NCBI RefSeq assembly: GCF_001514205.1
Contig: NZ_KQ948767.1
Span: forward strand, 62,001 to 126,000
Direction of reading: 5' to 3'
DNA: 64,000 nt
Source: Streptomyces griseoruber
GTDB lineage: Bacteria; Actinomycetota; Actinomycetes; Streptomycetales; Streptomycetaceae
The translations under genes were made by a program, and so were the position numbers. Shown piece after piece: positions 26,701-35,283 of the stretch (positions are counted from its first letter, which is position 1; the number at the start of each line of letters is the position of its first letter). Below the pieces are notes generated by a model. The model did no database searches. It saw nothing but the letters and a program-made list of their open reading frames with translations, and was not told the DNA's origin.

Positions 26701-27494
26701 CGGGACTGCTGCCGAGACTCCGGGAACGAGGGGATCCACGGCCGTGGCGGGATCTCGACGCCCTGCTCGTCGGCGCGCCCGCGACCGACGCACGCCACCG
26801 ACTGCCCGAACTGCCCGGCACCGCCGCCGAGATCGCCGAGATCGCCCGGCTGTTGCCCCGCACCACCGTGCTGACCGGCGCCCGTGCCGGCCGTGCCGAG
26901 GTGCTCGCGACCGCCCCCGGCCACGAGGTGGTGCACCTCGCCACCCACGGAGTGATCGACGAACTCGCACCGAACCGGAGCCGGTTGCCGCTGGCGGGAG
27001 ACGATGCGCTCGACCTGGCCGATCTGCTGACCGCCGCCCACGCGCCACGCCTGCTCGTCCTCTCCGCCTGCGACACCGGACGCGGCCGGGCCACCGCGGG
27101 CGGGGACGTCCTCGGACTGACCCGGGCCGCCCTCGTCACCGGCGCCCGGAACGCCATCGTCTCGCTGTGGCCGGTGCGCGACGATCTCGGTGCCCTGGTG
27201 ATGACCCGCATGTACCGCCACCTCGCCGGGGACGGACAGCTCACCGAGGGCGGGACCGTGGACGTCGGGACCGCGCTGCACCTCGCCCAGCAGGAGGTCC
27301 GAGCCCTGGGCCACGCGGCACGCGAGGCGGAGTACGGGCGGCTCACCCGCCGCACCGGTGGGGCATCCGGGACGGCCGACGGACGGCGCTCGTGGGCGGC
27401 GGGCCCGCGAGACAGCTCCCCGGCCCGGCTCGGCCCCGCCCTCGACGACCGGCACCCGTACCACTGGGCGCCCTTCATCCATGTGGGGGTATGA
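23778..27494 (+). CDS. TPR-repeat protein with C-terminal CHAT protease domain (CHAT 1)
   Basis: The 1,238-residue protein starts at GTG 23778 after an ACGGGGGTACGGG tract. The N-terminal three quarters are all-helical with TPR-like Ala/Leu-rich pairs (for example CRTRLASALDAAYEAKDGAC). The CHAT caspase-like domain occupies about residues 880-1238. Its catalytic dyad is visible as HLATHG (His1057) and LSACDTGRG (Cys1098), followed by SLWPVRDD and the C-terminal HPYHWAPFIHVG. CHAT proteases act downstream of sensors, as in the Craspase and gasdermin-type systems. A Thr/Gly/Glu repeat interrupts the middle (see 25239). The stop lies two bases before the start of the caspase-like gene, so the two are one operon. 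Confidence 0.88.
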   Translation: MDVGTLAALLSAECRGTDYQAAAAALAAGEPKRALAVLDALPTDQQLPLAPPLRTAALHMDVNWQPGACLAPVQGLAQAMAQGAGDLPEGNLRLAAFLAGQVIPVLLSARMIVGHAGRAHDAREREAHPPLDGGVASERDQDLREGVEQALRWFDDLHATIAESGHTDAAACHLLLAADLRIRAGGIEVGIEAGTLPAAPGKLRHTPTGSRALRELLQGDRELGAPGTAEECVVTPRAPGAVGAGGILRAAERRYESALAACTAARAPHGRAAALLRLAHVHRIQGRGDTCRTRLASALDAAYEAKDGACAALLQVHQVLDLIDADSGEGTEAAVAKAVAVWGRTVGSTSWVHGLSWLVRNRADSWYAEGYARSGDRAEAFARLLSEDRAPSSAGPSAVAVPTTDTAVQARHHGAALVLIDLEQREHLARIRHDDQRGALDLTRCLGVVRTAKAFHTQATELGDPEVAAAARARLELAVHVGELVVRETGTGTETGTGTETGTETGTGTETGTGTGTWIADPMRDVLAGLRSDLAACPAQESLFHSRRAREAGLGDEADRLAQQALDRARSIPDDVLRCHVRCTALTDLGDRARARAEAERMESRLPALQAAALWVRLGDPARARRCLPHVGDAVENSWQLLSLRAETAGGEGTPTREAGEYALRGLAAYEEQRNRLARDTLRASFADDPVAARLHHVAVLARLASGEEDAPAVAFGQADRVRTGFLGAVRALDAAAADPAARAAVRHWLATEVRWAAEFEDHVAALRAERGGAPGAATAVPERSPSPSWPSDPSLPPTSHPTTAVIRRRVDTAALRLGEAEAVVRRRAPSALAAAERDVVPDPAAVAGALPDGAVLLAYHLFDDALIGWAMTRDTLRCEPLRGRPGGRALTHQVVGAARRFRDGCADPLHEGHGQDDAALLAAWLLEPFAEVLDTARRVVVVPPAALALLPFHTLPWDGDVLGAHRPVSYLPAAGLLPRLRERGDPRPWRDLDALLVGAPATDARHRLPELPGTAAEIAEIARLLPRTTVLTGARAGRAEVLATAPGHEVVHLATHGVIDELAPNRSRLPLAGDDALDLADLLTAAHAPRLLVLSACDTGRGRATAGGDVLGLTRAALVTGARNAIVSLWPVRDDLGALVMTRMYRHLAGDGQLTEGGTVDVGTALHLAQQEVRALGHAAREAEYGRLTRRTGGASGTADGRRSWAAGPRDSSPARLGPALDDRHPYHWAPFIHVGV
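25239..25329 (+). repeat. in-frame ACCGGN hexamer-type repeat coding (TG/ET)n
   Basis: About fifteen units built from GAGACC, GGGACC and GGAACC run inside the CHAT 1 gene and encode alternating Thr-Gly and Glu-Thr residues. Units are multiples of three, so slippage would change linker length without breaking the frame. The tract separates two helical repeat regions. Confidence 0.8.
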
Positions 27495-27495
27495 G

Positions 27496-29424
27496 ATGAC
27501 CTTGAGAGCCCTGTTGATCGGTGCGCAGACCTTCGGCCTGAAGGGAGTGCACGCCGACATCGAGCGGATGCGGCAGGTCCTGACCGGCCGCGGCTTCACC
27601 GACCTGGACATCCGCACCGGACAGCACGCCTCCTACGAGGGAATCAGGGAAGGCTTCGCCCGACTCCGGGACCGGACCGTGTCCGGCGACGGCGTCGTCG
27701 TCCACTACTCGGGGCACGGCGGGCTCACCGACGACCTCCAGTACCTGGTGCCCTTCGACCTGGCCGAGAGCACCGCCGCGGACTTCCGCGGCTACCTCGC
27801 CGAGGAACTCACCGCGGAACTGGCGGCGTTGGCCGAGCGCACGCCCAACATCACGTGCATCCTGGACTGTTGTCACTCCGGCGGAGCGGTACGTGAGGCG
27901 GCCTGTACATCGGGTCGCTGGACACTGAAGTCCGTGCTGCTGCCGAGGGTCCCCCTGGACGCCGCGCGGACCCGTGCGGAGGCGCTCACCCGCCGTGACG
28001 AACCGCTGGTGCCGAACGTGGTACGGCTCGCGGCGTGCGCGCAGCACGGTGCGGCGTGGGAGTGGGAACCGGAGCCCGGAGCCGGTCTGCAGGGGGTGTT
28101 CACGGCAGCGCTGGCCGACCTGCTGGACGCCACCGCGGGCCGTCGCGTCCCCTGGTCGGTGCTGGTGGCGCGAGCCCGGGACCGCATCGCTCAGCAACGG
28201 ATGCGGCAACGGCCGGACGCCGGCGGTCCCTCGGGCCGCCTGCCGTTCTCGCTGGAGGAGTCCGCCGAGCCCGATCGGCTGCCCCTGCTGCGTTCCGAGG
28301 GCCGGTTCCGCATCCCGGGCGGCGCCCTGTTCGGACTCCACCCCCCGGACACCGTCGCCCTGGTGTTCCCCGTCGGGGCTCCCGAGGAGGAGGGCGGCGA
28401 CATCTCGCTGGCGGCGGCCGTCGAGGAGATGCGGGGCGGCGATGCCCTGCTGCGGGTCACCGAATCCGGTGACGGCGCCGCCACGGCCGAGGAGTTGCGG
28501 ACCGCACCGCTGCCGCCGGGCTCGCATGCGCTCGCGATCGAGGTGCACGACCGCCGCAATGTGCTCATCGAGGCTCCCCGGCCGTTCGCGGACGAACTGC
28601 GCGGGGAACTCGTCCGCTCACCACGGCTCACCGAGACCACCACGGCGGTGGACGCCTTCGCCGTCGTACGGATGCGGGCCGGTGCACCCGAGGTACTCGG
28701 CCCCGGCGGACAGGTGCTGCGCAGGCCCGGCGCCCCGTCCCTCGCCGGGGCCGCCCGGGTGGCCGAACTCCTGGAGGAACTCGCCCGTGGGGATCGACTG
28801 CGCCGGATGGGCGATCCGGAGGGGGCGGCCCGACTCCACGCCGCCGTCGACGTACTGATCGAGGTACCCGAACCACCTGCCCCCGGACAGCCGCGCCACC
28901 CCCTGCGCAACGGCGGCGCATGGCGCCCGCTGCGACCGGTGGGGGAGCGGTTGTACGACGGTGACGGCTACCGGGTCAGGGTCACCAACTCCGCCGGGAC
29001 AAGGGTGTACTTCTGGGTCGTCGGGGTCGGACTGAGCGGCCGCACCACTTTGGTGACGAACCATCAGCCCAGCGGTTGCCCCGTCGAACCGGACCGTGAC
29101 CACGTCACCCAGCCGATCTCGCTCTACTGGCCGCCGGACGTACCGCAGGAGGGCGGGTCCCGGGCCGAGACCGTGCTGGTGATCGTGGGGGACCGTCCGA
29201 TGGATCTCAGCGGTCTGACGTCGCGCGAGACCCGCACCCCCGCCGGGGCGCGGGGCGCGCTCGCGCAGCTGTTGCGGGAGGTCCGGGACGGGGTGCGGGA
29301 CCAACGGATGACCGTCGGGGACGAGTTCCGCTACCGCGTGTGGACCGTGGACGCCGAGGCCCTTCCCCATGCGGAGAGGCCCGGGAACCCCGGCGGACCG
29401 GGATCTCGAGAGGCCGGCGGATGA
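27496..29424 (+). CDS. caspase-like (C14 family) peptidase with C-terminal sensor-like region
   Basis: The 642-residue protein has an N-terminal caspase domain (residues 1-235): LLIGAQTFGLKGVHADIERM, the catalytic His in VVHYSGHGGL (His74) and the Cys in CILDCCHSGG (125/126). AARTRAEALTRRDEPLVPNV and VRLAACAQHGAAWEWE follow as the substrate-side part of the p20/p10 fold. Residues 420-600 contain a beta-rich DUF4384-like segment (GDGYRVRVTNSAGTRVYFWV). It starts two bases after the CHAT 1 stop, implying coupled expression. No signal peptide is present, so both proteases should act in the cytoplasm. The pairing suggests one could activate the other; this is inference. Confidence 0.88.
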   Translation: MTLRALLIGAQTFGLKGVHADIERMRQVLTGRGFTDLDIRTGQHASYEGIREGFARLRDRTVSGDGVVVHYSGHGGLTDDLQYLVPFDLAESTAADFRGYLAEELTAELAALAERTPNITCILDCCHSGGAVREAACTSGRWTLKSVLLPRVPLDAARTRAEALTRRDEPLVPNVVRLAACAQHGAAWEWEPEPGAGLQGVFTAALADLLDATAGRRVPWSVLVARARDRIAQQRMRQRPDAGGPSGRLPFSLEESAEPDRLPLLRSEGRFRIPGGALFGLHPPDTVALVFPVGAPEEEGGDISLAAAVEEMRGGDALLRVTESGDGAATAEELRTAPLPPGSHALAIEVHDRRNVLIEAPRPFADELRGELVRSPRLTETTTAVDAFAVVRMRAGAPEVLGPGGQVLRRPGAPSLAGAARVAELLEELARGDRLRRMGDPEGAARLHAAVDVLIEVPEPPAPGQPRHPLRNGGAWRPLRPVGERLYDGDGYRVRVTNSAGTRVYFWVVGVGLSGRTTLVTNHQPSGCPVEPDRDHVTQPISLYWPPDVPQEGGSRAETVLVIVGDRPMDLSGLTSRETRTPAGARGALAQLLREVRDGVRDQRMTVGDEFRYRVWTVDAEALPHAERPGNPGGPGSREAGG

Positions 29425-29461
29425 ACCGGGGGGCTGTCGGCGCCGGGCGCCGTCCGGCTGC

Positions 29462-29496
29462 GGGGGCCGGCCCTCCGGTGAGGAAGGCCGGCCCCC
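29462..29496 (+). terminator. terminator after the caspase-like gene
   Basis: GGGGGCCGGCC (29462-29472) and GGCCGGCCCCC (29486-29496) form a perfect 11-bp GC stem with a 13-base loop, 38 bases after the stop. It should end the CHAT 1-caspase transcript. Confidence 0.7.
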
Positions 29497-29607
29497 CGAA
29501 CCGTCCCCCGCACCTCCAAGGTGCGACAACCGGTGCGCCGTACTCCTCGCAGCAGTGCGGAATCCGGTCGACTGCTCCGCCGCCGTGTTCCACGAGCGGC
29601 TTGCGGC

Positions 29608-30018
29608 ATGCGACGGGTACTGCTGCGCACCCTGCGCCGGGCGGGCGAGCGGGCGGATGGCGTCCGGGACCGCTGCGGACGCCAGGCCCAGGGGGACCGA
29701 TATCTGCTCGTCCTGGAACCCGCCACCGACGAGACCAGGGTTGTGCCCCGTCTCCTGGACGGACTGGCCGAAGGCCTGGCGGCGGCGAACCGCCACCCGG
29801 CGCCCTCCGGCCCCCTGCACCGAGCCCTGGACGAGTACCCCGACGCCCCTCTCGTGGCCACCTTCTCCGACCCGCTCCACCAGGACGTCGTGGGCACCGG
29901 CTGCGACGGCCTCGCGGCCGACGGCTTCCGGCGCGCCGCGATCGAGGTCGCCGTGAAGAACTTCACCGGGGCGGCCTGGATCCGCGCCGTACGGCCCGCC
30001 GTCGCCGCCGGCGGCTGA
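29608..30018 (+). CDS. small protein resembling a shortened nucleotide-cyclase-like domain
   Basis: The 136-residue frame from ATG 29608 has the pattern QGDRYLLVLEP, RLLDGLAEGLAAANRHPAP, then APLVATFSDPLHQDVV and EVAVKNFTGAAWIRAV. This order resembles actinobacterial proteins with a degenerate class III nucleotide cyclase fold, in which about 40 more residues normally separate the second and third blocks. The N-terminal part of that fold is also missing. It may therefore be a deletion remnant rather than a functional gene. There is no clear ribosome binding site. Position between the two CHAT genes suggests it once belonged to the same system. Confidence 0.45.
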   Translation: MRRVLLRTLRRAGERADGVRDRCGRQAQGDRYLLVLEPATDETRVVPRLLDGLAEGLAAANRHPAPSGPLHRALDEYPDAPLVATFSDPLHQDVVGTGCDGLAADGFRRAAIEVAVKNFTGAAWIRAVRPAVAAGG

Positions 30019-30027
30019 GACCCACAT

Positions 30028-30134
30028 CGGCCCCCGACTTTCCGCCCCCGCTTTTCCGCCCCCGCCGTTTCGCCCCCGCCCTTCCGTCCCTGTCGATCCG
30101 CCTCACGTCCACCCGCCTCACGTCCACCCGCCTC
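30028..30134 (+). repeat. C-rich imperfect repeats and two 15-bp direct repeats
   Basis: Four imperfect copies of a CGCCCCCG-plus-TTTCCG unit (30028-30090) are followed by two exact copies of CGCCTCACGTCCACC (30099-30113 and 30114-30128) and a partial third. The tract fills the gap upstream of the CHAT 2 gene. No gene is supported in it. Confidence 0.65.
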
Positions 30135-30185
30135 CATCGCCCCCGCCGACGAGGACCGCCGCTCCCAGCGACAAGGACCGCCGCC

Positions 30186-33053
30186 ATGCCCGACACGACA
30201 CCCACGGACGAACTGAGCACCGTCATCTCCCGCACCGGACAGGCCCTCCACGTGGTCGGCGCGGACGACCGAGCACCCTGGCTGTTCGCGCGCTGCTGGA
30301 TGCGCGCCTGCCGTTACGAGGCCTTCGGCCGGGACCCGGCCGACATCGACAGCGCCCTCGCGGACTTCGACGCGCTGCCCAGGGACTTCCCGGGCCGCGC
30401 CAAGCTGGCGTCCGTCCTGGTGACCTCCCTGGTCAGATCCAAGACGCTGCTGGGCTCCCCGCGCCTGACCAAGGCGATGGCCCTCACCGACACCGCGGAC
30501 ACCGATCCCTCCCCGCTGCCGGACTGGCCGGCGACCTCCGCGGCGCTGCGGGCGAACGAGCTGCTCGTGGCCTGGCAGGAGAACCGTCCCGGGTTCTCCG
30601 CGCACGCCGCGCTGAAAGACCTGGAACGGTACGCGGAGATCGTCGGGGACACTCAGCCCCAGGCCACGATGGTCCGCTCGGCCCGGCTCGGACTGCGGCA
30701 TCTGGACGCCGCCGGGAAACGCAACGTGCGGGAGAACGAGGAGGTGACGCGCGAGGCACACGACCTGCTCAACGGCCTCGGCCCCGGATCGCCCGTGCTC
30801 GATCAGGGCCGGGTCCTCGCCCTCATGCAGGAATTCAGCACCAAGGTCATGCGGCACGACATCGAAGGCGCCGCGGAGATCCTCGGCCGGCTCCGGGACG
30901 TCGCTGACCGGATGCCCCCGGGCGACCCGCTGCGCGAGCACCTCGAGCAGGCGATGAACTCGACCGCTCCGCTGCTGGAGATGCTCTCTCCCGGCGCGGG
31001 GAGCGCGGGACAGCGGCGGGCGGAGTACGTACAGCAGCCCACCGAGGCCCAGTTCGGCATCTTCGAGACGATGGCGAACGAACCCGGTCTCTCCGACACC
31101 GAACGGGCCCTGCGGCTGACCCAGCTCGCGCTGGCGGAACTCGCCGCGGACACCCCGCAGTCGGTGGACGACGCGGTCGCCCATATGACCGAGGTGCTCA
31201 CCCTCGCCTCCGAGCACGATCCGCGACGCCCCTCCTATCTGCTGCACGCCGGGACCGCCCATCTGCGCCGGGTGGAGATGTCGGGCGGCCGACGCGGGCT
31301 GAGGACCGCCACCGAACTGCTGGAGCAGGCACTGAGGTCGGCGGCGTCCACCACACACGGACTGTGGACCACCATCGCCATGCCGCTCGCCCACGCCTAC
31401 CGGCTGGCCGGCCGCCGGGAACTGGGCCGCGCGACGGCGCTGCGCGGACTGCGCGGCCATGCGTGGAACGTCCTTCTCGAGTCCTCGCCCGACGAGATGC
31501 AGGCCACCGCCCGGTACGCGGCCGACGACGCGCTGGACACCGCCCGCTGGTGCCTGATGGACAACGACCCGGAGGGCGCCGCCGTCGCCCTGGACGCCGG
31601 ACGCGGTCTCATCCTCTACGCCACCACCGAGACCCGGGACATCGCGGCACGGCTCACCGCCTCGGGCGAGACGGCCCTCGCCCGGGAGTGGCAGCAGGCC
31701 CGGCGGAACCACGCCGCCGGTGAGGAACCCGGTGAACTCAGACGGCGGGTCGTCGGCTCGCTCGCGGGCATGCCGCTGACCGAGGACGGCTCACCGGTGG
31801 CCGCGCCGGGCGAGGGCGGCACACGGCTGCTCGACCCGCCGCAGCTCGCGGAGACCCGTGCCGCCCTGCGGGCACTGGGCGCCGACGCGCTGGTCTACCT
31901 GGTGCCCGGTGACGAACGCAACGGGGCGGCCGTGGTGGTCCCGGCCGACGCCCCCGCGAGCTGGACGCTGCTGCCCCAGCTCAACGACGCGGGAATCGCC
32001 GCCTTCGAGGCCTTTCTCTCCGACGCCGCCCAGGGCGCCGTGGGACGCGACGCTCCGGCCCGCGACAACGGACTGCGCGACGCCCGGATCAAAGCGCCGA
32101 GAGCGCTGGACGGCATCTGCGAGTGGGCCTGGAACGCGGCCGTCGGACCCCTGCTGGAACGCCATCTGCCGCTGCCCGAGGGCCGTCCCGCGCGGCTCGT
32201 GCTCATCCCCGTGCGGGAGCTGGCGCGCGTGCCGTGGCACGCCGCGCGCACCCGCTCACCGGACGGCGGCTGGCGGTACGCGATGGAGCACGCCGTCTTC
32301 TCGTACGCGCCCTCGGCCCGTCTGCTGTGCGCGTCGGCGTGGCGCGGCCCGGTCACGCTCACCGGGGGCGGGCTGGTCGTCGGGGACCCCGACCCGGCCG
32401 GCGCGGCACGGGATCTGCCCGCCGCCCGACTCGAGGCGCTGGCCGTCAAGGACCGCTTCTACCCGGACGCCCGCTACGTCGGCCGGATGCCCGACGGCGA
32501 GCCGAGCCCGGAGGGCGCCGGTACCCGCGAGGAGGTGCTGCGCTGGCTCGCGGACCTCGACGGCGGTCCGGTGCTCCATCTGGCCTGCCACGGCATCGTC
32601 GAGGAGTCCACCGCCGCCGGGGACAGTTCCTATCTGCTGCTCGACGGGGGAGCGCATCTCGCGGCGGAACGGCTGGTGAGGGTCCTGGGCGAGGGACCGG
32701 ACCGTGAGATCGCGCTCGCCGTCCTCGCGGCGTGCAGCTCCGGTCGCTCCGGCCGCGGGCTCGACGAGGCGTTCAGTCTGAGCACCACGCTGCTGGCGGG
32801 ACGGGTTCGCTCGGTGGTGAGTGCCAAGTGGAGCGTGCCCGACGCGGCGACCTCCGTCCTGATGTTCATGTTCCACCACTTCCTGCGGGAGGGGGGCATG
32901 CCGCCCGCGGACGCCCTGCGTGAGGCACAGCTGTGCATGGTGGGCCGCCGCAGGCCGCCCGAGGAGATGCCGAAGAGGCTGCGCGGGCACTTCCGTACCC
33001 GGGACGAGTCCGACATCACGTCCTGGGCGGCGTTCGTGCACACCGGGCGGTGA
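30186..33053 (+). CDS. TPR-like protein with C-terminal CHAT protease domain (CHAT 2)
   Basis: The 955-residue protein starts at ATG 30186. Residues 1-550 are helical (TPR-like), with YEAFGRDPADIDSALADFDA and similar repeats, and DNDPEGAAVALDAGRGLILY just before the protease part, a common pre-CHAT motif. The CHAT domain covers about 590-955, with HLACHGIVEE (His802), LAACSSGRSG (Cys850), SVVSAKWSVPDAATS and the terminal SWAAFVHTGR. It is a distant paralogue of CHAT 1. It converges on a broken caspase-like gene 34 bases away, and the operon of signalling and chaperone genes begins beyond that. Confidence 0.88.
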   Translation: MPDTTPTDELSTVISRTGQALHVVGADDRAPWLFARCWMRACRYEAFGRDPADIDSALADFDALPRDFPGRAKLASVLVTSLVRSKTLLGSPRLTKAMALTDTADTDPSPLPDWPATSAALRANELLVAWQENRPGFSAHAALKDLERYAEIVGDTQPQATMVRSARLGLRHLDAAGKRNVRENEEVTREAHDLLNGLGPGSPVLDQGRVLALMQEFSTKVMRHDIEGAAEILGRLRDVADRMPPGDPLREHLEQAMNSTAPLLEMLSPGAGSAGQRRAEYVQQPTEAQFGIFETMANEPGLSDTERALRLTQLALAELAADTPQSVDDAVAHMTEVLTLASEHDPRRPSYLLHAGTAHLRRVEMSGGRRGLRTATELLEQALRSAASTTHGLWTTIAMPLAHAYRLAGRRELGRATALRGLRGHAWNVLLESSPDEMQATARYAADDALDTARWCLMDNDPEGAAVALDAGRGLILYATTETRDIAARLTASGETALAREWQQARRNHAAGEEPGELRRRVVGSLAGMPLTEDGSPVAAPGEGGTRLLDPPQLAETRAALRALGADALVYLVPGDERNGAAVVVPADAPASWTLLPQLNDAGIAAFEAFLSDAAQGAVGRDAPARDNGLRDARIKAPRALDGICEWAWNAAVGPLLERHLPLPEGRPARLVLIPVRELARVPWHAARTRSPDGGWRYAMEHAVFSYAPSARLLCASAWRGPVTLTGGGLVVGDPDPAGAARDLPAARLEALAVKDRFYPDARYVGRMPDGEPSPEGAGTREEVLRWLADLDGGPVLHLACHGIVEESTAAGDSSYLLLDGGAHLAAERLVRVLGEGPDREIALAVLAACSSGRSGRGLDEAFSLSTTLLAGRVRSVVSAKWSVPDAATSVLMFMFHHFLREGGMPPADALREAQLCMVGRRRPPEEMPKRLRGHFRTRDESDITSWAAFVHTGR

Positions 33054-33087
33054 TCGCTCCGCCATGCCGGCCGGCCGACGATCGAGT

Positions 33088-35135
33088 TCATGCGCCCGGG
33101 ACGTGGGTCTCCACCGCGAGGACGGCCGTGGTCCAGTCGCCCGTTTCCGGGCGCATCGGCTCGGCGTCCCGGTGCAGGGCCGCCAGACCGAGCCGGTCGA
33201 GCACACCGTGGTAGCCGCCGCGGCCGCCACGGACCGCCTCGGCCGGTTGCGGTTCACCGAGGCGACCGAGGTGGAACGGGGCGGAGGAGAACGGCGTTTC
33301 CGACACCAGCACCTTCAGCCAGTCCGTGCCCCGCGCGCCCGGAACGAGGGGCCGGTCCGGCGGGAGCGACAGGGTGATCGCCCGGCCCCAGGCCGCCGAC
33401 GCGGTGTACCCGGGGGCGATCCAGTCCCCGGTGAACAGGTCCGGGTGGATCCGGAACCGGTCCGTGAGATCCAGCAGGACGCAGTAGAGCTGCCGGTCCG
33501 TCGTGTTGCGCAGCCGCACGAAGATCTCGGGTTCCTGCCAACCGCGCCGCGTCCACCGGTAGGCCAGACGGACGGCGCCGTCCGGCCCGGGCCGCAGCGG
33601 TGGCCGGGTGCGGGCGTCGACGGCTTCGCCCCCGGCGGCCGCCACGACCTCCACGGCCACCGCGCCCGGCAGAGCGGAGACCGGGTTGTGCAGTTCCTTG
33701 ATCCGCCGCCATCGGGCGATGTGCTCCAGGTCGACGGCCACCCGGGCCGCCTCGTCCGCCGTGCCGCACGGCGCGTCGGGGACGAGGGGCCGTCCGTCGG
33801 GCGCGGTGATGCGCACCGTGCCGGCACGCGGCACGTGGATCCGTACGTCCGGCAGCCGGCGGGCCCGCGTCGCGGGGTCCGCGACCCGGACATGGGGCGA
33901 GGGTCCGCCGCCGGGTCCCGCGGTGTCCAGGGCGGCGGCGAGCAGCCGGGAGGTCGCCCCCGTCCCGTCACCGGGGCCACCGTCCAGCGCGACCGTGCCG
34001 ACGGGCAGCGGGACCCCGGTCAGCACCATCGGATACGACGCGTGCGGATCGGGTGTCCAGCCGACGGGCGTCACGTCACTGCGGTCGGGCAGCACCCGCG
34101 ACACCCGCACCTCCAGCGGGGGGTCGGAGTCGTACACGGCGAACAGCGCCGGGTCGCCCGGGCCACCGGACGGCACTCCGTGGCAGGCTCCCGCGTCGAT
34201 CTCCCAGCCGTCGCGCCGCCGGCGCATCGTCACCGGGGACCGCGCCGTCCTGACCCCGCCACCGAGGAACGGACGGTCCACCACGGCGTCGGCGGCCGGG
34301 GACAGCACGGGCACCTGACCACGGGCACCTGACCACGGGCGCCGTCCTCGACCCGGCACCGGGTCCCGGCCATCAACTCCCTGCTGGTCGCGTCGAGTCC
34401 GAGGCTCTCCAGCTGCTCCAGCAGCGCCGCGCTGAACAGCCCGCGCGGGCCGTCCGCGGTGGGTACCTCGACGGCGTACTGGTCCGAGTGGCAGGCCGCC
34501 AGCAGCACATGCGGGGCGGCGTCGGGACTCCCCGCTGTCGTGCCCCGCACGGCTGCCGCCCCGTCCCGGCCGCCGCCCGGCCCCCCGGGCAGGACCCGCG
34601 CCGGATCCGCGGCCCGCAGCGGCCCGGCGAACGCCGGCTGCCCCCGCACCGCGAGGGCCCCGGGACCGTGCGCCGGGGCGGGCCCGCGGGTGCCGCTGTC
34701 CGCGTGGCAGCAGTCGAGGACGACGACGACATGGACGCCCCGCGCGGTGATCTCACCGATCAGCCCGGCGAGTTCCTTGTCGTGGAGGTCGGGCACCCCG
34801 TCGTGCCGGCTGTCGGCGCACACCAGCGTCTGCAGCATCCCGGTCGGTTCGAAGCGGGCGAACTCCGTGGGCACCGGAGCCTGCGAGCCGTGGCCGCTGA
34901 ACCAGAAGAGCGCACTGTCGCCGGAGGCGGCCCGGCCCAGATGGTGCCGGAACCCGTCGATCACCGCCGCGCGGGTCGCCGCCCCGTCGGTCAGCCGCAG
35001 CGGCACGAACCCCCCGTCGGGCAGACGGCTCCCGAGAAGGACGCCCACGGCGTCGATGTCGTTGCGGCAGCCGCCGAGCGGTGTGACCGGTGCGCGATAG
35101 TCGTCGATTCCCACGAGGAGTGCGTACAGGGTCAC
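33088..35135 (-). pseudogene. caspase-like peptidase frameshifted by a 14-bp tandem duplication
   Basis: A GTG at 35135 behind GAGGAG opens a caspase domain: VTLYALLVGIDDYRAPVTPL, the catalytic His in FWFSGHGSQ (82) and the Cys in VVVVLDCCHADS (143), then LLAACHSDQYAVEV. Near residue 266 the frame is lost at a 14-bp direct duplication (34306-34333). The C-terminal part continues in another frame as LSPAADAVVDRPFLGGGV to the stop at 33088, including EIFVRLRNTTDRQLYCVLLD. Deleting one 14-bp copy restores a single reading frame of 677 residues, and the total length then divides exactly by three. The catalytic domain is intact, so a truncated protein could still be made. The break could also be a sequencing or assembly error. 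Confidence 0.85.
34306..34340. repeat. 14-bp direct tandem repeat (2.5 copies) causing the frameshift
   Basis: CACGGGCACCTGAC occurs at 34306-34319 and 34320-34333, followed by a seven-base partial copy CACGGGC (34334-34340). Since 14 is not a multiple of three, gain or loss of one unit switches the caspase gene between open and closed frames. Confidence 0.9.
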
Positions 35136-35201
35136 CGATGCGTTCTCCTCGCCGGCCGAGTTCAGACAGGGGGACAAGTTCCGCAACTTCTCGCGGCAAA
35201 A

Positions 35202-35221
35202 CGGGATTGGAGTGAATCCCG
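35202..35221. promoter_or_regulatory. inverted repeat between divergent caspase gene and signalling operon
   Basis: CGGGATT (35202-35208) and AATCCCG (35215-35221) flank GGAGTG in the 148-base gap between two divergent start codons. The gap is AT-richer than its surroundings. It is a reasonable operator candidate for both transcripts; no regulator is identified. Confidence 0.4.
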
Positions 35222-35283
35222 GGTAGGTAAGCTCATTTACCGACTGTGGAAGGATATGCCACGGAATACTCGGGGGAAGTGGG

